From: Candidatus Sabulitectum sp.
GTDB lineage: Bacteria; Fermentibacterota; Fermentibacteria; Fermentibacterales; JCC-6
DNA length: 60,497 nucleotides
Direction: 5' to 3'
NCBI GenBank assembly: GCA_023139045.1
Contig: JAGLOJ010000027.1
Coordinates: forward strand, 1-60,497
Below the pieces are notes generated by a model, which made no database searches, was not told the DNA's origin, and saw only the letters and a list, made by a program, of their open reading frames with translations. Positions within the stretch are counted from its first letter, which is position 1. Each line of letters starts with the position of its first letter. Below, piece by piece: positions 33,286 through 42,531 of the stretch. Position numbers and translations under genes: made by a program.

Positions 33286-33881
33286 CGTGAAGCTCCGGCT
33301 CCTGTCAGAAACAAGTATTCCAGTGAACTCGCGGGAATGTATTTCATTGCAGAATTTACGCCGGGAAAATAAATAGAAAGAATCTGAATATCTGACGGTG
33401 AAACCAGTTCATCTCCGTGAAACAAACCGTCTTCCCTGATGACCATCCACCCCAGAGCACACACGGCTCCGCACTGGTCGGAATGCATGGTTCCTTCCAT
33501 ATCAGGAGGAATTGCGGGATTAAGTGCCATTGCCGGATAAAGCTCATACCGTCCGAACCAGGAAAGAGCATCAAGAAGTTCATTCCTTGTGGCGGGCAGC
33601 TCCTGTCCCTGTAATTCCCAGTAGATTTCCGCTGACCCTGTTCTGCCTTCAGAAACAAGGAGAGCAGTCAGAGGAACTGCCATAGAGTTGTCTCCCCCGC
33701 GAATTGCGCGGAGAAGATCATCATCTGAAAATTCAACCATAAATGACATTTTGGCCCTGATGTAGAAAGATGCACCCATAACTGAAGTAACACCTGCTGT
33801 TTCGCGTCCTGCCCGCAGGTTCCACATATCTTGCATCGGGGATTGTGGATCGGCAAACAGTAGAAGTATCAAAAATATCAT
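33282..33881 (-). CDS. Exported hypothetical protein
   Basis: 199 residues; family not recognised. It has a short hydrophobic N-terminus (MIFLILLLFADPQ) and then a mixed region with ASFYIRAKMSFMVEFSDDDLLRAI and a late Cys pair (DQCGAVCALGWMVI). It is the first gene of the minus-strand polymer operon, overlapping the CDP-alcohol transferase gene by 4 bases. No clear ribosome-binding site precedes the ATG. Confidence 0.6.
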   Translation of the reverse strand: MIFLILLLFADPQSPMQDMWNLRAGRETAGVTSVMGASFYIRAKMSFMVEFSDDDLLRAIRGGDNSMAVPLTALLVSEGRTGSAEIYWELQGQELPATRNELLDALSWFGRYELYPAMALNPAIPPDMEGTMHSDQCGAVCALGWMVIREDGLFHGDELVSPSDIQILSIYFPGVNSAMKYIPASSLEYLFLTGAGASR

Positions 33882-33949
33882 AGTACTCTGTGGGGTATTG
33901 AGTGTCGGTATAATGCGCCGCCATTCCCCATGCTATCGCAGGGGGAGCT

Positions 33950-34047
33950 CTCAGTTATCGGCCTTATTGCTAACTGAGTTCCAGCAAGGCACTGGTTTAT
34001 GCGCATAGCACCGCTATGTAATCGAACCAGTAACGCCGCTGGGGCTC
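33950..34047 (-). other. Highly structured spacer downstream of tRNA-Gly
   Basis: Two strong stems lie between tRNA-Gly and the polymer operon. The first is CTCAGTTA/TAACTGAG (33950-33978, 8 bp perfect). The second spans 33981-34042 with nested pairings CCAGC/GCTGG, GGC/GCC, ACTGGTT/AACCAGT and CATAGC/GCTATG around a 3-base loop; GAG/CTC may extend it outward. There are no open frames with ribosome-binding sites apart from a shadow of the tRNA. It could be a tRNA trailer, a terminator region, a small RNA or an operon leader. Confidence 0.5.
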
Positions 34048-34095
34048 TGAAGAACCAGCCTATTGCTTGACAGAGTAGTAGTGTTCCCGAGGTTA

Positions 34096-34171
34096 TGGAG
34101 CGGGCAACGGGGGTCGAACCCGCGACATTCAGCATGGGAGACTGACACTCTGCCAACTGAGTTATGCCCGC
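34096..34171 (-). tRNA. tRNA-Gly (anticodon CCC)
   Basis: 76 bases folding as a standard cloverleaf. Acceptor is GCGGGCA/TGCCCGC, D-stem ACTC/GAGT with GG in the loop, anticodon stem TCAGT/GCTGA with loop CTCCCAT (anticodon CCC), and T-arm GCGGG-TTCGACC-CCCGT. Discriminator T is followed by encoded CCA. It reads GGG codons. It begins only 5 bases after the dapF stop, so it is probably processed from the dapF transcript. Confidence 0.93.
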
Positions 34172-34176
34172 TTTGT

Positions 34177-34995
34177 TCAAGAAACTGTCTCCGCTCTGTA
34201 GATGATTCTGGCTTCTCCCTGAAGCCACCAGCCCCGAGAGTCCTTGCCTACGGTAAGATCCAGCCCGCTGCGTACTGCTATTCTAACAGGTAAAGTGACT
34301 GAATCAAACCTTTCAGAAGCTATCAGCGCCGAGGCTACTGCTCCGGTGCCGCATGCAAGAGTTTCACCCTCTATACCTCTCTCAAAAGTTCTCATTTTCA
34401 GTGATCCGTCATCTTGAACCTCAACCCAGTTCACATTAGCACCGTCTTCGCCGAATTCACTGTGTGATCTGAGGAGGGAAGCATATTTTTCAAAAGAGCT
34501 GTCTTCAATATTATCAGTAAAAACAACTGCATGAGGAACTCCGGTATCGGCAAATCCAACCTGAATTGCGCTCCCGATTCTTATTTCTTTTTTGAGAAAA
34601 TGAAGAACGGGCTTTGTCATCCATACTCTTGCTTCGCTCTCACCGGTCACCAGACCAAGGTGGCTGCCCGCATCACTCTTGAATGAAAATTCATCCCCCT
34701 GCTGCACTATTCCAAGTTCTACGGCAAAACGGCAGATACACCTTGCCCCGTTACCGCACATACCTGCCGGGCCACCGTCTGAGTTGAAGTATTTCATGGC
34801 AAAAACATGGTGGGAACCGGGGGTAGTTGTTATCTCGATCAGACCATCTGCACCCACGGAAAGACCTCTGCGGCAGAGTCGGGCAATATCCTCTTTTTGA
34901 AGTTCATTTGATGAACAGGCCCTGTCTCTCTTGTCAACCATAATGAAATCGTTTCCCGCACCACTCATTTTAAGGAATTTGATACTGATACTCAT
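34177..34995 (-). CDS. dapF: Diaminopimelate epimerase
   Basis: 272 residues. A two-cysteine, cofactor-free epimerase converting LL- to meso-diaminopimelate for lysine and peptidoglycan. It has KMSGAGNDFIMVD, the first catalytic Cys in GGPAGMCGNGARC and the second in GETLACGTGAVAS, plus GVPHAVVF. Both lobes are complete. It overlaps the STT3-like gene by 4 bases and is followed immediately by tRNA-Gly. Confidence 0.96.
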   Translation of the reverse strand: MSISIKFLKMSGAGNDFIMVDKRDRACSSNELQKEDIARLCRRGLSVGADGLIEITTTPGSHHVFAMKYFNSDGGPAGMCGNGARCICRFAVELGIVQQGDEFSFKSDAGSHLGLVTGESEARVWMTKPVLHFLKKEIRIGSAIQVGFADTGVPHAVVFTDNIEDSSFEKYASLLRSHSEFGEDGANVNWVEVQDDGSLKMRTFERGIEGETLACGTGAVASALIASERFDSVTLPVRIAVRSGLDLTVGKDSRGWWLQGEARIIYRAETVS

Positions 34996-37133
34996 AAACC
35001 GTTTCGTCCCATTCTTTCGATAATTTCCATGTGGTATTCCGCTCTCTGATTCAGGTTATTGCTCCTCAGAAGCCTCACGAGATCAAACCGGAGCTGAGGA
35101 TCCGGTCCCCACGCTTCAAGATAAGCAACAAAGTCTTCCTCCAGCTGCTCAATGGAGTATTTACCGGCAAGGTGTGCCGTAAGAAGCTCTTGAAGAAGAC
35201 TGATTGCGGCATCGGCAGGTACTTCGCTCTGGAATCCGGAAAAGATCAGCAGAGCTGCCGATAATTTTTGGGGATCATCAGTAACTATTGCCTGGTCAGC
35301 AAGATAAATTCCGGTTTCAATAGGAAAGTTAATCACAGTACCTGCCATCTCCCTGTTGTGCAGAAAAGAAGCATACCTGACCTCCCACAGTGATCGTCTT
35401 CGAATGTGAGCAGTATCTCCGTCAAGCCGGAAAACCCTGATGGATGGCCCCTGCCATGCAAGTTTCAGCCTTTCAAGAAACTGGGGATAGTAATGTAGTT
35501 TTATTGCAAGGGAACCATCAGGAATCTCTGTTAGTGCAGCCAGGTAAAGAAGTCCCTGAGGGGTTCTGTCGAAGATGAAATCGGCCTGGTAAACCAGATA
35601 TTCTGCTCCGGTTCCTTCCATGAAATCAACCATCTCATCCTCTGTGCCGTAGATTCTTTCTGCAAACTCAATAATGGTTTCACGATTCCCTGTGTTTTCA
35701 AAGAATGTGTGTGTAACAACCGGCATTTCAGCATACGCAGAAAGTAACCCGGAGATATGCCAGAATGAAAGCATTGTGCCACGATTCTCATCCGCCCAGT
35801 TTATAAGATCGTCCAGTTCAGAATCACCGAGAAGAGAGGAGGAATCTCCCAATGACATTCCCGCACTGGAAATAGTGTTTGCTATTTGAGGTGCAAACAT
35901 GGTTTGTACACCGAAGATGGTCAGAAGAAGGGGAAGAACCCACTTCCTTCCACGGGAAGCAGCAATTACCGGTGGAATAATACCGATTGCCAGAAGCACA
36001 TGAAGTCTGTCAAAGAAAAGGTAGCCGGCAATGGAAAGAGGTACAAGAAACAACATGGCTGAGTTGCGGGTTTTTTCTCGGAATGGCTTCCATCCCCAGA
36101 TGGCAATAAGTGCGGCAACCCCGAAAAGCAGAATTATCTGAGCAGCCGATGGGCTGGTGTACCCGCTGACCCAGAAAAGACGGGCATCTCCGGAAAGCAG
36201 TGTTGGATCATCCGGATGGCTGAACATGAATTTCAGCTTTGCTGCAATTACAGAAACCACATGACCACTGGAGGAGGAGCCGAGAAATGCGCCTGTGGTG
36301 AAAGAAGCAAGAAGCCCTGCCCATGGGATAAATTTACCCTTAAAGTACGAGGAGGCAACGGCGGCAACAGCCATAAGAGTACCGGGAGAAAGCACAGCCC
36401 CGTCGTGGCGCATGTGAAGCAGAAGAAGCGATGCAGCCAGTTGGCTGAGAGCCATGGGAAGAACTGAGCGAAGGCCCGGTTTTCTAAAAGCCAGCCAGGT
36501 AAAAAGGAAGAAAGAGATAAAACCGGTAACTTTCCATGATGCAAGAGCAAGGAATAAGGTTACAGCAGCTGTGACAGAGAACTTGAGAGTGTCTTTCTTA
36601 TCGCTTCTGATCCCCATATCGGTCAGTGCAAGAGTTAGCGTAATAAGTGGCAGTGCTACGGTTTCGCGGTAAAAGCTCTCGCCTCTTGTTCGAAGAAGAG
36701 CCGGCAGGAAAACCGCATACAACCCGGCGCCTGTGAAAGATTCCTGTATTGAAAAACGTGAATTGCGCATCCAGAAAAAAATGATCGGAACAACCAGAAG
36801 AGGAAAAAGACGGCAGAAGATTAACAGAAAACTTTCCAGATCTCCACCAGTGACTCGATGTATTCCACCGGCAATGTACTCTTCAAAAATTGAGTTTTCT
36901 GCCGTGGTAAAACCGTTCGGGCGCATAACAAGAGTATCTACTGAAGGTACTCCAGTGCCTTCTGAAATCATCCTGGTGTATCTGTAAGCCTGGGTAGTCT
37001 CGCCCTGCATTCTGGAAGGAGGTGGCATCACTGACGTAGCGAAAACTGAACGGAAAGCAAACCCTCCCGCTACAAGGAACAGCAGAAGAAGGGCAACTCT
37101 AATATGAGTTTTTGTGTCAGCCCGTGCGCGCAT
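34992..37133 (-). CDS. STT3-like GT-C membrane glycosyltransferase (putative)
   Basis: 713 residues: about 12 hydrophobic segments (residues 10-430), then a soluble domain (about 440-713) ending in helical repeats. The first loop reads TQAYRYTRMISEGTGVPSVD then PNGFTTAENSIFEEY, the spacing and acidic residues of oligosaccharyltransferase STT3/AglB first loops. A WADENRGTMLSFWHISG segment stands where STT3 has WWD-type residues, although WWDYG itself is absent. A role as a protein glycosyltransferase or lipid-linked sugar transferase is inference. It overlaps the MglA-like gene by 17 bases. Confidence 0.6.
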   Translation of the reverse strand: MRARADTKTHIRVALLLLFLVAGGFAFRSVFATSVMPPPSRMQGETTQAYRYTRMISEGTGVPSVDTLVMRPNGFTTAENSIFEEYIAGGIHRVTGGDLESFLLIFCRLFPLLVVPIIFFWMRNSRFSIQESFTGAGLYAVFLPALLRTRGESFYRETVALPLITLTLALTDMGIRSDKKDTLKFSVTAAVTLFLALASWKVTGFISFFLFTWLAFRKPGLRSVLPMALSQLAASLLLLHMRHDGAVLSPGTLMAVAAVASSYFKGKFIPWAGLLASFTTGAFLGSSSSGHVVSVIAAKLKFMFSHPDDPTLLSGDARLFWVSGYTSPSAAQIILLFGVAALIAIWGWKPFREKTRNSAMLFLVPLSIAGYLFFDRLHVLLAIGIIPPVIAASRGRKWVLPLLLTIFGVQTMFAPQIANTISSAGMSLGDSSSLLGDSELDDLINWADENRGTMLSFWHISGLLSAYAEMPVVTHTFFENTGNRETIIEFAERIYGTEDEMVDFMEGTGAEYLVYQADFIFDRTPQGLLYLAALTEIPDGSLAIKLHYYPQFLERLKLAWQGPSIRVFRLDGDTAHIRRRSLWEVRYASFLHNREMAGTVINFPIETGIYLADQAIVTDDPQKLSAALLIFSGFQSEVPADAAISLLQELLTAHLAGKYSIEQLEEDFVAYLEAWGPDPQLRFDLVRLLRSNNLNQRAEYHMEIIERMGRNGL

Positions 37134-37698
37134 GGCGCTTGGCTATCTGCGAGGCAATAATCTTCAGAGTCTCCGCCGGACCACTTCCGCCGATGGCAAC
37201 TGACTCTACGGTAGGCCAGCCAAACTTGTTAAGATCAGTACCCATTCTGCTGGTTGACATTATTCCGGGAAGATCCCTCTTGTTGAACTGAAGAACCATC
37301 GGAATCATGGACATGTCAAGACCGTAGCTTTTCAGATTGTGTTCCAGGTCGTCAATGGTGCTGAGATTCGCTTCAGCTCTTTCCTTCTGACTGTCTGCTA
37401 CGAAGACAACTCCATCAATACCGTCAAGAATGACCCTTCGGCTCAGGGCATAGTATGCCTGCCCTGGTACCGAATACAGATGAAGCTTAATTCGCATGTC
37501 TCCGATTCTGGCAAAATTCACTGGAAGGAAGTCAAAAAATACAGTTCTCTCACACCTGGTGCAGAGTGTTACAAGCCTTCCGCGATTCTCCGGGGCGATA
37601 ATATCGCGAATACCCCTGAGATTTGTTGTTTTGCCGGAAAGGCCCGGCCCGTAATAAACGATTTTATAAGCAACTTCGTCACCTGATCTGTGCATCAT
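37117..37698 (-). CDS. MglA-like small Ras-superfamily GTPase 1
   Basis: 193 residues. P-loop YYGPGLSGKTTNL, switch region DFLPVNF, HLYSVPGQAYY (the DxxG position is VPGQ as in MglA), and NKRD for guanine specificity. MglA GTPases set cell polarity and motility in deltaproteobacteria, usually with an MglB Roadblock partner; no MglB is present here. It lies between hslU and the STT3-like gene. Confidence 0.92.
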   Translation of the reverse strand: MMHRSGDEVAYKIVYYGPGLSGKTTNLRGIRDIIAPENRGRLVTLCTRCERTVFFDFLPVNFARIGDMRIKLHLYSVPGQAYYALSRRVILDGIDGVVFVADSQKERAEANLSTIDDLEHNLKSYGLDMSMIPMVLQFNKRDLPGIMSTSRMGTDLNKFGWPTVESVAIGGSGPAETLKIIASQIAKRHARTG

Positions 37699-37730
37699 TC
37701 CCCCAATTCATAATGACGCCCGGCACAACA

Positions 37731-39050
37731 CTAGAGAATATAACCTTCTTCATCTCTTCTTTCAACCAGCACCCCAAGCCTCTCCTTTGCTTTCTTCCCG
37801 GTTAGTCTGACCTTTCCTCGAATCAGATCCGGAGCACCAAAAAGGTATTCATCCAGCAGGAAAGAAAGAACGGATCTCAGTCGTCTGGCACCAATGTCTT
37901 CTTTTTCCTCATTCAGGTATCTGGCAACAGCTGCAATTCTCCCTTTAGCCTGTTCTTCAAGAACAAGCTCAAGCCCATCCGCGGCAAGAAGCTGCACATA
38001 CTGATCAAGAATACAGCTTTCCGGTTCTGTGAGTATTCGAAGAAGGTCTTTCTCGGAAAGCGGATCAAGTGAAACCCTCAGAGGAAATCTTCCCTGAAGC
38101 TCAGGGATAAGATCTGCCGGGCTGCTTCCATGAAAAGCTCCTGCAGCGATAAACAAAATGTGATCGGTCTTCACCGGACCGTATCTTGTCGCCACTGTGC
38201 TGCCTTCAACCAGCGGAAGAAGATCTCTCTGAACTCCCATTCTTGAAACGTCAGGGCCGCTTCCGCCCTCCGATCCTATTATCTTGTCTATCTCATCAAT
38301 GAAAACAATGCCTTCTTCCTGGGCGAGCTTGAGACCTTCCTTAATATGATCTCCACCCTCAAGAATTCTGGCCAGCTCATCTTCAAAAAGTTTTTTTCTC
38401 GCTTCGGCAACTGTAAGCCTGATATTTTTTCTTCGCTTCCCGATAACCTTGTCCAGCATTTTTTTCATCTGGTCGTTCATCTGATTATCGAATCCCTGTC
38501 CGGGAATCATCGGAAACACCTCAACACCAATTGCCTTTTCTGTTACAGAAAGTTCAATTTCGATGGTGTCAAGTCTGCCTTTGCTGAGTAATTCTGCAAG
38601 CTCTTCAGCAGACCCGTAATCAACACCATTCCGGGAAACAGCGTCAAGGATTCTTTTACTGACCCTGGCTTCGGCCTCTTCGCTCTTTTTCTCACGAGCT
38701 TTGCCGGTAGCAAGATTTACCGCTGAACGAACAAGATCTCTGATAATCCCCTCAACATCTCTGCCTACATAACCCGTCTCAGTGTACTTGGTGGCCTCAA
38801 CTTTTACGAAGGGGGCTCCAACCATGTTGGCCATTCTCCTCGCAATTTCTGTTTTCCCCACGCCTGTGGGCCCCATCATTATCAGATTGCTGGGATATAT
38901 CTCCGACCGCATGGGTTCTTCAACCAGTCTTCTTCTGTATCTGTTCCGGAGGGCAATGGCAACTGTTCTCTTTGCCTCATCCTGTCCGATAACATGCCTG
39001 TTAAGCCATGTGACCGTTTCCGCCGGTGTCATCGTTTTTGTGATTGGCAT
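37731..39050 (-). CDS. hslU: ATP-dependent protease ATPase subunit HslU
   Basis: About 439 residues of AAA+ unfoldase. It has LNRHVIGQDEAKRTVAIALRNR, Walker A IMMGPTGVGKTEIARR, the pore motif KYTETGYVGRDVEG, Walker B GIVFIDEIDKI and the C-terminal GARRLRSVL sensor 2. It feeds substrates to HslV. The ATG at 39050 with GGAGGAAAT immediately before is preferred over 39089; it leaves a 22-base overlap with hslV. Confidence 0.97.
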   Translation of the reverse strand: MPITKTMTPAETVTWLNRHVIGQDEAKRTVAIALRNRYRRRLVEEPMRSEIYPSNLIMMGPTGVGKTEIARRMANMVGAPFVKVEATKYTETGYVGRDVEGIIRDLVRSAVNLATGKAREKKSEEAEARVSKRILDAVSRNGVDYGSAEELAELLSKGRLDTIEIELSVTEKAIGVEVFPMIPGQGFDNQMNDQMKKMLDKVIGKRRKNIRLTVAEARKKLFEDELARILEGGDHIKEGLKLAQEEGIVFIDEIDKIIGSEGGSGPDVSRMGVQRDLLPLVEGSTVATRYGPVKTDHILFIAAGAFHGSSPADLIPELQGRFPLRVSLDPLSEKDLLRILTEPESCILDQYVQLLAADGLELVLEEQAKGRIAAVARYLNEEKEDIGARRLRSVLSFLLDEYLFGAPDLIRGKVRLTGKKAKERLGVLVERRDEEGYIL

Positions 39051-39577
39051 ATTTCCTCCGACTGAAGCTCTCCCCCGGTGTAAATGCATATATCGCCTGC
39101 GATGGAGATTGACTCTCTGGCAACCCTCAGCGGACCCATTCTGGTGTGCTTCATCAGAGCCCTTGCGGCTGCTATGGCGTAGGGAGATCCCGATCCCACA
39201 GAGACAATACCATCGGGGGATTCAACCACCTCTCCCGAGCCTCCAATGATAAGAGCATGATGACTGTCGACCGCAGCAAGCATGGCGTTCAACTCACGGA
39301 GGTACTTATCCGTTCTCCACTCTCTGGCAAGTTCAATAGAGGCTCTTGGAAGATTTCCACGAAAAGCCTCCAGTTTTTCCTCCAGCCTTTCCACCAGTGC
39401 AAAAGCATCGGCACCGGCACCGGAAAAGCCCACAAGCACAGTTCCACCGCAGAGCGTTCTCAATTTTTTTGCGGTCATCTTCATAATGGTGTCACCAAGG
39501 GTAACTTGACCATCGGCAGCCATTGCGGCTTTGCCGTTTTTAACTATTCCTATAACTGTTGTTGATCTGAAATTCAT
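39029..39577 (-). CDS. hslV: ATP-dependent protease proteolytic subunit HslV
   Basis: 182 residues of proteasome-like Ntn hydrolase. Cleavage of a short leader (MNFRS) would expose Thr in TTVIGIVKNG; AAMAADGQVTLGDTIMK, GFSGAGADAFALVERLE and VGSGSPYAIAAARAL match HslV. It forms the double-ring protease with HslU, translated from the overlapping downstream gene. Confidence 0.97.
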   Translation of the reverse strand: MNFRSTTVIGIVKNGKAAMAADGQVTLGDTIMKMTAKKLRTLCGGTVLVGFSGAGADAFALVERLEEKLEAFRGNLPRASIELAREWRTDKYLRELNAMLAAVDSHHALIIGGSGEVVESPDGIVSVGSGSPYAIAAARALMKHTRMGPLRVARESISIAGDICIYTGGELQSEEICQSQKR

Positions 39578-39591
39578 TACTCCTCCAGCTG

Positions 39592-42531
39592 TCAGTTGAT
39601 CTGACCGGCGATTGACTGACCGGAATGGCAGATTGTCAGTGCCTGTTCCGGCTCAATTTCCAGATCATTTACAAGAATCGCGTAGCTGAGTCCTGCAAAC
39701 CCGTCGTCTGCAAGATTTACCGCCCTGGCCTCGGGTGAAAATGTTCCTGAAGAGAGTAAAAACCAGAGAGAAAGTTCCTCTGCTCTTTCCGGGTCTGCTG
39801 CAAAAACACCGCACAGATCTGTGAGAATCAGAGCTTCCGCTTCTGAATCAACAACCTGCGCCATTATGCTGCCCAGGGAAACAGCAGACATTATGCTGCC
39901 TCTGGAGGCAAGCCCCACCATCTCAACAACAATTGATGCTGCTGAAATATCATCGTTCCATTCCAGAGATGCGCTTGTCTGATCTGTATAGGTGAATACA
40001 GATGCAAAAGCGGTGTCAATGATGCTCATGCCACTTCCCACAGGACTGTATATTGTGAACCTGTCAACAGTTTTTTCCATAAGCCCGAGAACCGGCAGGT
40101 ACTCTCCAGCCCATTCAGTCTTGAGCTCCTGAAGGTGTCTTCTTGCAGCAATGTAATTACCGAAAGAGAGATCCTTCTCTATCCTTATCCATTCCTGGGC
40201 GGGGGAACCATCGCTTAAAAAATCGATAACCCCGTCAAAAGCAGCCTCCTGTTCAAACTCACCGGTAAGGGTGGTAAGCTGTGCCGCCGCAGTATTCAAG
40301 CTGCGAATTCCATAAACAACCGACATGCTGTCCATGTAGGATGCTGCTCCGACCACATAGGCTGTGGCAGCGTCAACACCCTCGAAACCGTGAATGAATC
40401 TGGCTTTTATGAGAACAAAGCTGAACATGATATTAAGCCATTCTCTGGGCATTGCCGAAAAAAGCAATTCAGAGCGGTCAAGGCAAACCTGCACCATCTC
40501 CGCATTGCCTTCCGCCATAAACTGATATGCCAGTCTGTTGTATGCAGCCACGTAGTTATTGGCGATCTGTACAGCCTGGTCATCCTTGTAAACGCCGGGA
40601 TCATCAAGACCTGTTGTGAGAAACTGCTCTGCAAGTGCCCACCCAAGTTCAGTGTTTACATGTTGACGGACAGGACTGTCCATTACCCGGAAAGCAATAC
40701 CCTGCATTTGAAGATAGTCCTGAACATATTTCCTGTTTTCTCCGGAAACGGTTCCTGCTATCATTATTTCTCTTCCGTGAACACCTTTGTTTCTGATCAT
40801 GTTGATCAGAAGAAGATCCTGCATTGGAACAGATCCCTGGTTGCCTCTGCCCAGGGTTGGCACAGGAATACTGATTGCTTCCTGACTGAGAACCCATGGC
40901 CACTGGCTATTGAAAGTAGCATCAAGCGTCTGCCTGTCAATCTCTCCTGTGGCGGGTAATCCATCGGATGAAACATGAAAGAAATTGGGCCCCCAGATGA
41001 ATACCGGCTGCATGTTCTCGATTGTAAGTTTCGGGTAACTCAACAAATCAGGGTCTCTGGCAACAAGCTGCTCAACATACCACCTTGTGTTCATCAGACT
41101 GAGGTTGGAGATAATAACATCCCTGCGCACACCCAGAACTCCCTGGACGAACCACAACGGGAATGTGTCATTGTCGCCGTTGGTTATTATCACGGCATTC
41201 TCCGGGCATGATTCCAGCAAGTTGATACCGTAGTCTCTTGCAACATAGTCACCTGACCTGTCACAATGGTGCCAGTTCATTCCAAGTGAAATCATTGGAA
41301 AGAGCAGCATGGACCATGCTGCGTTTTTAACAAGCCTGCTCTTTGCCGACGCAAACAGAGAACCCAGCCCAATCATCGCGAGCACCGCGAAGAAGATGAA
41401 TGAAGCGCCGAAGAAATAATCTCTTTCTCGAACCTCTCCCAGTGCAGTGCCTTCGGGGCCTGTTTTGAAATTCAGATAAACCACAAAAGCAAGACTCGCC
41501 ATAATAAATGACAAACCGATCAGAATAAGTAAATCACGCCTCCTCAAGCCAATAACCACAAGACCGGTAACAGCGAGAACGGCCGTGCCCATCCATAGAA
41601 AAGCCCAGATAACTCCGCCGGGTGTTCCCATGGCTCCAGTCCATGCCTCAGGTCTTCCCACCTGCCATGAAAGGTATTCAGCAAACAGCCCGAGCTGATT
41701 CTGGAATGGTCCCTTTCTGCTGAAAATAGATACCTGACCATACTGCTTTCTTTCAATAGCCTCTTTGAATTCTGTCCATACGGATGGATTTGTTTCGTTG
41801 ATCTCAGGGTTCTGTACGGCCCTGAGAGGCATGTAAAGGTGAATACTGAAAGCAAGTATCATGAGACCCGCGAAAATCACCAGGAAACTGGGCGATTTCC
41901 ATTCATGTGCTCTTTTCCTGAATGCATACAGAACATACATTGCAATGATTGGAAGGGTGACAATAAGAGCACTGAGGTGGTTACCGATGGCAAGCGTCAT
42001 CAGATAACCTGTGAGAAGCAGTTGCCTGCCGGCAGCTTTGCCGTGCAATCGCCTCTCAATCCACAAGTCAAAAACCCAGAGGATGAGAAGGGAAAGAAGA
42101 CCAGCCATGGCATAGGTCTCCGTGGCATTGTTGTTCCTCCATACCGTATAGCTGAAGGCTGCCATAAGAGCCCCTGCAACTGAGATCGGTCTGTAGAGCC
42201 ATGGCTCAAATTTAAGCCTTACACTCCATCTTTGTATCAATCTTGCAACAAGACCGATTGTAACGGTTCCTGCCAGAGCACACATCAGATTCACCCTTGC
42301 TGCAATGGAAGGAATAAAACCGAAAATCAGTGTACTCACTCTTCCCAGCAAGACGAAAAATGGAACACCGGGGGGGTGTGGAATTCCAACAACCCACGAG
42401 CATGTTATGTATTCCCCGCTGTCCCAGAAGCTGACCGAAGGTGCCAGTGTAATTACATAAACTGTGAGAGCAGCCAGAGCTGCGGCTATTGCAATAATTC
42501 TGTCAGTTGTGAATGCACCTTTAATCTTCAC
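39592..42531 (-). CDS. DUF2723 polytopic membrane protein
   Basis: 979 residues. The N-terminal half has many helices and the DUF2723 signature LAPSVSFWDSGEYITCSWVVGIPHPPGVPFF, whose WDSGE acidic pair resembles protein O-mannosyltransferase first loops (GT-C). The C-terminal third is soluble and helical. The family is common in Bacteroidetes and related phyla and is thought to be a glycosyltransferase; activity is unproven. It lies between xerC and hslV, interrupting a gene order often conserved without it, and overlaps xerC by 4 bases. Confidence 0.88.
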   Translation of the reverse strand: MKIKGAFTTDRIIAIAAALAALTVYVITLAPSVSFWDSGEYITCSWVVGIPHPPGVPFFVLLGRVSTLIFGFIPSIAARVNLMCALAGTVTIGLVARLIQRWSVRLKFEPWLYRPISVAGALMAAFSYTVWRNNNATETYAMAGLLSLLILWVFDLWIERRLHGKAAGRQLLLTGYLMTLAIGNHLSALIVTLPIIAMYVLYAFRKRAHEWKSPSFLVIFAGLMILAFSIHLYMPLRAVQNPEINETNPSVWTEFKEAIERKQYGQVSIFSRKGPFQNQLGLFAEYLSWQVGRPEAWTGAMGTPGGVIWAFLWMGTAVLAVTGLVVIGLRRRDLLILIGLSFIMASLAFVVYLNFKTGPEGTALGEVRERDYFFGASFIFFAVLAMIGLGSLFASAKSRLVKNAAWSMLLFPMISLGMNWHHCDRSGDYVARDYGINLLESCPENAVIITNGDNDTFPLWFVQGVLGVRRDVIISNLSLMNTRWYVEQLVARDPDLLSYPKLTIENMQPVFIWGPNFFHVSSDGLPATGEIDRQTLDATFNSQWPWVLSQEAISIPVPTLGRGNQGSVPMQDLLLINMIRNKGVHGREIMIAGTVSGENRKYVQDYLQMQGIAFRVMDSPVRQHVNTELGWALAEQFLTTGLDDPGVYKDDQAVQIANNYVAAYNRLAYQFMAEGNAEMVQVCLDRSELLFSAMPREWLNIMFSFVLIKARFIHGFEGVDAATAYVVGAASYMDSMSVVYGIRSLNTAAAQLTTLTGEFEQEAAFDGVIDFLSDGSPAQEWIRIEKDLSFGNYIAARRHLQELKTEWAGEYLPVLGLMEKTVDRFTIYSPVGSGMSIIDTAFASVFTYTDQTSASLEWNDDISAASIVVEMVGLASRGSIMSAVSLGSIMAQVVDSEAEALILTDLCGVFAADPERAEELSLWFLLSSGTFSPEARAVNLADDGFAGLSYAILVNDLEIEPEQALTICHSGQSIAGQIN

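Noticed and set aside
33878..34228. 116-codon minus-strand frame spanning tRNA-Gly
   Set aside because: Its translation (ITQLAECQSPM... STPVARS) is the usual artefact of reading through a tRNA gene.
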